Shown: piece by piece, positions 59,533 to 64,000 of the stretch
Numbering within the stretch: the first letter of the stretch is position 1
Layout: each line of letters begins with the position of its first letter
NCBI GenBank assembly: GCA_041690535.1
Contig: JAWLHA010000008.1
Span: 1 to 64,000 of the forward strand
Length of the DNA stretch: 64,000 bases
Direction of reading: 5' to 3'
DNA from: JAWLHA01 sp041690535
GTDB taxonomy: Bacteria > Pseudomonadota > Gammaproteobacteria > Thiohalomonadales > Thiohalomonadaceae
Made by a program: the position numbers and the translations under genes
Notes under the pieces: generated by a model
What the model saw: the letters and a program-made list of their open reading frames with translations, nothing else
The model's database searches: none
What the model was told of the DNA's origin: nothing

Positions 59533-60822
59533 ATGACTGCGCCCGACCTCCTGATCTTTGGCGCCGGCGTCTTCGGCATGGGCGTGCTGATGCTGGGGGC
59601 GGTGGTCTACGAACTGCGGCCCCAGGCATCAGGGGCGGGCGCACTCATGGGTGTCGGCCTGGGCCTGGGAGTCCTGGCGTTTGGCGCGAAGCTGCTTTTG
59701 ATCATCGCCTTCGGTCTGCTCGGTGATGAATACCTCGCCCGCTTTCTCCCCAGGGATCTCGAACCGGAAACTTACCGCCCGCACAGGGGCCAAGCAGAGA
59801 GGACAACCTCACCTGAGGTCGCAGGCTATGCCTGGGAATCCCTGCCGCGAGCCGCGCCTGCGCCGCGGGACAACCCCACCACAGAGGCCCGGGTCAAACT
59901 TGGGGAACGGCTGTTCAACGACCCTAACCTCTCGCTTAACGGAGAGGTCTCCTGCGCTTCATGCCACGACCTCGCAGGGGGCGGCGCCGACGGGCAACCC
60001 GTCTCGGTGGGCATCCACGGACAACGCGGCACACGAAACGCTCCCACGGTCATCAATGCCGCATATCAGGCGGTGTTGTTCTGGGACGGCAGGGCCGCTT
60101 CTCTCGAGGCGCAGGCGAAAGGGCCACTGATCAACCCGCTCGAGATGGGGATGCCCAATCTCGCGGCGGTGGTCGAGCGGGTTGTGGCCGTTCCAGAGTA
60201 CAGGCAAGCCTTCGCCCACGCGTTCGGCGGTGAGGACCCCATCACCATCGACAACATTGCCAAGGCGATTGCAGCTTTCGAGCGCACCTTGATCACCCCC
60301 GATACCCCGTATGACCGCTTTGTCCGGGGCGATCGCTCGGCAATGACCGGACAACAGATCCGGGGCATGGCCCTCTTTGCAGAGTTTGGTTGTACGGCAT
60401 GCCACCGCGGCCCCAACTTCAGCGATGCCTCCCTGATTGGCGGGGCCGCACCGTTCCGCGTGTTCCCGGCCGTCACGGGTACCGAATACGAGAGCCGCTA
60501 CCGGTTGGCCGAAGCCCTCCCCGCTTCCGCCGAGCCCTCGCAGCGGGTTTGGCGCATCCCCTCCCTGCGAAATGTCACCAAGACCGCCCCCTACTTCCAT
60601 AACGGCTCCGTCACCGATCTGGCGGAGGCGGTACGCATCATGGCCCGGGTCCAACTGGCGAAGCCTTACAGCGCCAGCCCCGGGGATGACTGGGAGGTGG
60701 TGTGGGATCCCGCGGCCAGGACAACGACCGCCACCCCTAACGCGACCATCAGCGACACAGAGGTCGAGGACATCGTCGCGTTCCTCCATGCCCTGGAAGG
60801 CGATATCGAATTCACCCGCTAG
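59533..60822 (+). CDS. Dihaem cytochrome-c peroxidase/MauG-family protein, membrane-anchored
   Basis: The 429-residue protein has two N-terminal membrane segments (about 8-28 and 38-64), then two haem-binding motifs CASCH (141-145) and CTACH (287-291), as in bacterial cytochrome-c peroxidases. The family block LFNDPNLSLNGEVSCASCHD and the ligand region IPSLRNVTKTAPYFHNGSVT are present. Haem attachment requires the second part in the periplasm. It may reduce H2O2 or oxidise a partner as MauG does. It follows the DUF2892 gene at six bases. Confidence 0.9.
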   Translation: MTAPDLLIFGAGVFGMGVLMLGAVVYELRPQASGAGALMGVGLGLGVLAFGAKLLLIIAFGLLGDEYLARFLPRDLEPETYRPHRGQAERTTSPEVAGYAWESLPRAAPAPRDNPTTEARVKLGERLFNDPNLSLNGEVSCASCHDLAGGGADGQPVSVGIHGQRGTRNAPTVINAAYQAVLFWDGRAASLEAQAKGPLINPLEMGMPNLAAVVERVVAVPEYRQAFAHAFGGEDPITIDNIAKAIAAFERTLITPDTPYDRFVRGDRSAMTGQQIRGMALFAEFGCTACHRGPNFSDASLIGGAAPFRVFPAVTGTEYESRYRLAEALPASAEPSQRVWRIPSLRNVTKTAPYFHNGSVTDLAEAVRIMARVQLAKPYSASPGDDWEVVWDPAARTTTATPNATISDTEVEDIVAFLHALEGDIEFTR

Positions 60823-60856
60823 CGGTAGGCCAGTGTGCTCCGGTGAGCACCAGCGC

Positions 60857-61074
60857 GTCCTCGAAAGCAGGTGCGCTGTGAGTACGACCGACATGGATGT
60901 CGGGAGTGAAGATGATGCAGGAGCAATCACCTTCCATCCCTGTACGCTCGACGGCCGCGGCCGCTTCGGGCACCCTGCCCTCCCGCGGCATAAGTGCCTC
61001 CTTGCACCCATCCATGCCGCCGACGACCTGCTTTCAAGGACGTTCATCGCTCTTGGGTAAGGATGCGTTTACCC
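60857..61074 (+). repeat. Nested-palindrome family, interrupted copy (copy k)
   Basis: The copy starts inside the middle arm (GAAAGCAGGTGCGCTGTGAG) and keeps the right half to TGCGTTTACCC, but two inserts interrupt it: about 45 bp with the palindrome CCGACATGGATGTCGG, and about 55 bp after ACGGCCGCGG. The left end is absent. The host gap, 60823-61214, has no gene besides this copy; the 3' end holds the AAGGAGG site of the AMIN-protein gene. Confidence 0.8.
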
Positions 61075-61214
61075 TGCCAGGGAACTGGCGTTCCCGGCAT
61101 GGCTTGGTATCATGGGCGTGCCTCGCGGGTGCGGCCCCGAGGGTGGGCCTCGGGAGCCCGTACGACAACATCGCGGATCCGGAAAGATCGCGTTCCACCA
61201 GCAAGGAGGTGCCG

Positions 61215-62063
61215 ATGGCTGCGATCGGCGCACGTGCTTTTTCCATCGTCACCTGCCGGAATTGCGGCGGCGAGACAATCGTTCACCGGCACCGGCCCGG
61301 CGTTCTGCACTGGCCCGGATTGCTGCAGGTGCGCCGCTTCCGCTGTACCACCTGTGGTCGCCGATCCTGGCGCATACTCGCCCCACCGCTTCGATTCCGC
61401 CTGCGCTGGCTCCTCGGCGGCCTGGCTCTGCTCACCTACCTGGTGGCCATGTATACGCCCCGACCGGAACGCGTGCCCGAGGCCACCGCCGCGACGCTCA
61501 TAGCGGAGCGATCTGCCCCCCTTGCCCCCCCCGAGCCCGTCTCCCCGCGTCCGCCTGCGGTGGAACCCGACGATTTGGACGTGTCCACCAAGGAGCAGGC
61601 AACTCTGGCGGCACGGGAGACAGGAACAGCATCGGAGGCCGCTGTACTTGTGGCCGATGAGGAGGACAAAGAGAGAGAGGGGGAGAACAAGGAAGAGTCC
61701 ACCGCGGTATCACCACAACCACCGCCAGCGACAATCAGCGGGGTGGTGCAACTGTCTGCGATTGCGATGGGCCGCGATTCAGACGGATTGCGCCTTCGCC
61801 TGACCACCGGAAGCGAAATGATGCGCTACCGCTATTTTTCCCTTGATGCTCCACCGCGTTTCGTCATCGACTTGCCAGAAGTCCTTGCGGCCGAGGAGGT
61901 CAACGTTGTCGCGCGGGCGCATGAAGTGAAAGGAATACGCTACGCCCAGCGCGGCGACAGATTACGGCTGGTGCTCGATCTCGCAGTTCCCGCCCTCTCC
62001 CCGATTGGCTGGCAGCCGCACCCCGACGGCTTGACAGTCATCTTTCGGGAGACGCCGCGCTGA
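61215..62063 (+). CDS. Zinc-ribbon, single-membrane-segment protein with AMIN domain
   Basis: The 282-residue protein has an N-terminal zinc-ribbon-like pattern (Cys14/Cys17 and Cys44/Cys47), then one membrane segment (about 65-80, WLLGGLALLTYLVAMY), an acidic, Pro-rich linker of about 90 residues and an AMIN domain (FVIDLPEVLAAEEVNVVARA, then RYAQRGDRLRLVLDLAVPAL). AMIN domains localise cell-wall amidases and secretion proteins at septum or peptidoglycan. The ATG follows AAGGAGGTGCCG. The combination is unusual; function is unknown. Confidence 0.75.
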   Translation: MAAIGARAFSIVTCRNCGGETIVHRHRPGVLHWPGLLQVRRFRCTTCGRRSWRILAPPLRFRLRWLLGGLALLTYLVAMYTPRPERVPEATAATLIAERSAPLAPPEPVSPRPPAVEPDDLDVSTKEQATLAARETGTASEAAVLVADEEDKEREGENKEESTAVSPQPPPATISGVVQLSAIAMGRDSDGLRLRLTTGSEMMRYRYFSLDAPPRFVIDLPEVLAAEEVNVVARAHEVKGIRYAQRGDRLRLVLDLAVPALSPIGWQPHPDGLTVIFRETPR

Positions 62064-62072
62064 AAAGCGGCG
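62053..62072. terminator. Hairpin over the AMIN-protein stop codon
   Basis: CGCCGC and GCGGCG flank a loop GCTGAAAA. It lies between convergent genes but lacks a T-tract. Confidence 0.35.
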
Positions 62073-62102
62073 CAGTTCCCTGCATCCGCCGCTCAAGCCG
62101 GC

Positions 62103-62879
62103 TCAGGCATCCACCATGTCGTTGAACTCCGCTTCGGAGATGATGCGCAAACCAAACTCCTTGGCAGCCTTCACGTCGGAGGCCTCAGGCTGTTGTCCCA
62201 CCACCAGCAGTGTGGTTTCACCCGTCACCCTCTTCTGCACCACCGCCCCGAACTCCTCCGCGATCGCCTCCAGGTCCTCGCGGCATCCCTGCGCCATCTG
62301 GCCGGTGAACACGACATGTTCACCATCGAGGCTCAGCTCGTTGAGGAAGCCTTCCCGAATGGTCGCCGGCATGCCCTCGTGCCACCAGGCATAGATCGAG
62401 GCGAGGATCTCGAGATCTTCCTCCTCATCCATAAAGGGCTCGTCATCCCTGCGGACCACCACTCCATCCTCATACCTGAACCAGTATTCCCAGGGATCGT
62501 CGTCGCCGCATCCCCACGCCCGCGCATCCACTGAAGGACACAACTGGTGCAGGAAACCGATCACCCGGCCGGCAATCTCATCTCCGCCCGATCCATTGAC
62601 GAAGTGTGCCACCCAGTAACCGGCCGATTCCCAGATGGATTCTGAGCCGAACTGATCGCGAAACTCGGTACGGAACTCATCGAGCAACTCGCCCATCAGC
62701 GCGGCGCCTTGGCCCGGACTTACCGCTTCGGCGATCTCTTCCAGCGCCTTCCGCTGCGCCTCCTCCCCTTCAATGCGCAGAGGCGAGTTGAGATCTGCCA
62801 CGGCGAACAGGTTGTGGAGCAGACCATGAACACGCTCATCGCCATGCCTGAAATAGATATTGCTGTGCAGCTCTGCCAT
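62103..62879 (-). CDS. Hypothetical protein with C-terminal BRCT domain
   Basis: The 258-residue protein starts MAELHSNIYFRHGDERVHGL (ATG 62879, after GGAAGGGAGAGAAA). The first 180 residues are acidic and unfamiliar (WYVRYEDG-like stretches, DEPFMDEEEDLEILASIYAW). The C-terminal 80 residues are a BRCT-like domain as in NAD-dependent DNA ligase: GEHVVFTGQMAQGCREDLEA, VVQKRVTGETTLLVVGQQPE, SEAEFNDMV. It would bind phosphoprotein or DNA ends; the overall role is unknown. Confidence 0.75.
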   Translation of the reverse strand: MAELHSNIYFRHGDERVHGLLHNLFAVADLNSPLRIEGEEAQRKALEEIAEAVSPGQGAALMGELLDEFRTEFRDQFGSESIWESAGYWVAHFVNGSGGDEIAGRVIGFLHQLCPSVDARAWGCGDDDPWEYWFRYEDGVVVRRDDEPFMDEEEDLEILASIYAWWHEGMPATIREGFLNELSLDGEHVVFTGQMAQGCREDLEAIAEEFGAVVQKRVTGETTLLVVGQQPEASDVKAAKEFGLRIISEAEFNDMVDA

Positions 62880-62973
62880 TTTCTCTCCCTTCCATTGAGC
62901 AAAATCGATTTGGGTACTCTCACCAGCTTTCGCGTGACGCACCTTCGAACGTGTGGAGAAGCGGGTCAGACAG

Positions 62974-63333
62974 TCAGTCAAACAGGTCGAAGAGTGACGC
63001 CACATCGAAATCCGGCCACTCGAGCCAGGACAGATCGATGCTGAACCAGACATCAGAGGCGCCGTCGGTCAGGGCCGTTGCCATCTCCGCCCGCATGGAT
63101 GCGTAGTCGCACGCCTCGCCGATTCGCCCGTGATAGGCCTTGAAGTCCGCTGGCGAGCTGTACAACGACAGCGCCCAGCAGTGCCAATCGAGGCCGTATC
63201 TGCTCTCCTCCGAGGCCTTTTTGACCTGCTCAGGCGAGTAGTACTTCCTCTTGCCATGCTTGCGCACGAGAATTTCCCCCACCGCTTTTCCGTACCGCTT
63301 CTTGTCCGGGGGAGACAATGGGCATGCCGCCAT
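62974..63333 (-). CDS. Hypothetical protein (119 residues)
   Basis: The soluble protein is basic at the start (KKRYGKAVGEILVRKHGKRK) and acidic and aromatic at the end (WFSIDLSWLEWPDFDVASLF). No signal peptide, membrane segment or known motif is seen. It is 95 bp upstream of the BRCT-protein gene on the same strand and could be co-transcribed with it. Confidence 0.6.
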   Translation of the reverse strand: MAACPLSPPDKKRYGKAVGEILVRKHGKRKYYSPEQVKKASEESRYGLDWHCWALSLYSSPADFKAYHGRIGEACDYASMRAEMATALTDGASDVWFSIDLSWLEWPDFDVASLFDLFD

Positions 63334-63366
63334 GATCCTTCGCCTCTCGAGTGGTCTCTGCCAAGC

Positions 63367-64000
63367 TCACGCCCGCCCCATCACCTCCACCGCGCGCTCT
63401 GCCAGGGCGGCGATGGTTCGCGATGGATTGAGCCCCAGCGGGCGGGGGATGATGGCTCCGTCGAGCACATGGAGCCCCGGGTAGCCGAACACTTCGCCCT
63501 TGTGATCCACCACGCCGCTCTCGGCGTTGTCGCCCATGTTGCAGCCGCCCAGGGGGTGGGGGGTGATGAGGTCCTTGAAGAGGGTCCAGGTGGGTGGGGT
63601 GAAGGGGACCCCGTCGGTGGCCCTGGCCAGTTTGGCGTGAAGGTCGGCCATGGCGTCCATCACCTGTTCGGAGCGGCGGATGTCCCACTTCAGGGCGAGA
63701 TTGCGCCGCCACGGGGCGTACCAGGGGCGGCGCAAGCGCACCTGGCCGTCGCCGGCGTCCACGGCCTGGCCGAACCAGAGCATCACCTTGTCCAAAGGGT
63801 CGCGGCTGCGCACCCGCAAGGCCAGCGCCTGGAGGATCCAGCCCCACGGGGAGTTGGGGCGGTGCCACCTCTTGAGCACCTCTTCGAGGTAGTTGCCGAG
63901 CAGGTCGGGGAAACCGCCGTCCTCGATGAACAGGGGCGCACCGCCATGGACCCCGTCCAGGAGGTCAATGGCAGCGCTGATGGTGGGGCCCTGGGAGGCA
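63367..64000 (-). CDS. GMC-type oxidoreductase, C-terminal part; 5' end outside window
   Basis: The frame is open to the right edge (about 211 codons). The GMC/cholesterol-oxidase-like C-terminal motifs are visible: HPLGGCNMGDNAESGVVDH and GLHVLDGAIIPRPLGLNPSR, followed by TIAALAERAVEVMGRA. These are FAD enzymes that oxidise alcohols, including sterols. N-terminal FAD-binding motif and start are not in view. It is the last gene of the window on the minus strand. Confidence 0.85.
   Translation of the reverse strand, partial: ASQGPTISAAIDLLDGVHGGAPLFIEDGGFPDLLGNYLEEVLKRWHRPNSPWGWILQALALRVRSRDPLDKVMLWFGQAVDAGDGQVRLRRPWYAPWRRNLALKWDIRRSEQVMDAMADLHAKLARATDGVPFTPPTWTLFKDLITPHPLGGCNMGDNAESGVVDHKGEVFGYPGLHVLDGAIIPRPLGLNPSRTIAALAERAVEVMGRA

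Noticed and set aside
1..64000. tRNA and rRNA genes
   Set aside because: No T-loop GGTTCGAATCC-like plus acceptor-stem pairing was found in any intergenic gap.

Overview
The window is high-GC chromosomal DNA from a gammaproteobacterium. The gene content (DsrE-type sulfur carrier, TauE/SafE exporter, MauG-type dihaem peroxidase, Lap-type adhesion genes) fits a sulfur-oxidising Chromatiales-like lineage, but the genus is an inference. No rRNA, tRNA, CRISPR array, insertion sequence with a transposase, or prophage was seen.

Region 1-14 kb is a c-di-GMP-controlled large-adhesin locus on the minus strand. In transcription order it carries a TolC-OmpA fusion outer-membrane protein, the LapG protease, the LapD receptor, a LapB-type ABC exporter, a LapC-type HlyD adaptor, a LuxR-type regulator and the N-terminus of a giant VCBS-repeat adhesin that runs off the left edge. 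An AraC-type response regulator and a CBS4-PAS hybrid histidine kinase are divergent from it, with a CRP-like palindrome between. Region 14-29 kb is mostly housekeeping: a P-loop protein, metA, truC, a YqiA-type esterase, an MFS transporter, a glycine-zipper lipoprotein, a Deg protease, a DsrE-family protein, a membrane protein with a broken M48-like motif, and metH. Region 28.6-34 kb is accessory: vapBC with a visible operator pair, an EndoIII-like protein without key residues, and a translationally coupled ATPase plus TPR protein whose nine near-identical 48-residue repeats are the best candidate here for an undescribed conflict or sensing system.

Region 34-57 kb holds putA, a CheY-like regulator, a PspA/membrane-protein pair, mug, cca, an NDUFA9-like protein, an aldehyde dehydrogenase, a TauE transporter, a small Omp85-type protein, uppP, methyltransferases, a folate cluster (pteridine reductase, folK, folB), plsY and a second uracil-DNA-glycosylase-family gene. 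Region 57-64 kb has a decayed hemG remnant behind a LysR gene, a nested-palindrome element, DUF2892 and MauG genes, a zinc-ribbon/AMIN protein, a BRCT protein, a hypothetical gene and the 3' part of a GMC oxidoreductase.

A family of dispersed nested palindromes (full copies about 162 bp; short forms about 70 bp; end fragments about 35 bp) occupies at least ten intergenic sites between 14 kb and 61 kb. It is the most conspicuous non-coding signal. A second non-coding signal is a duplicated 30-bp motif containing perfect DnaA boxes at 21.1-21.3 kb.
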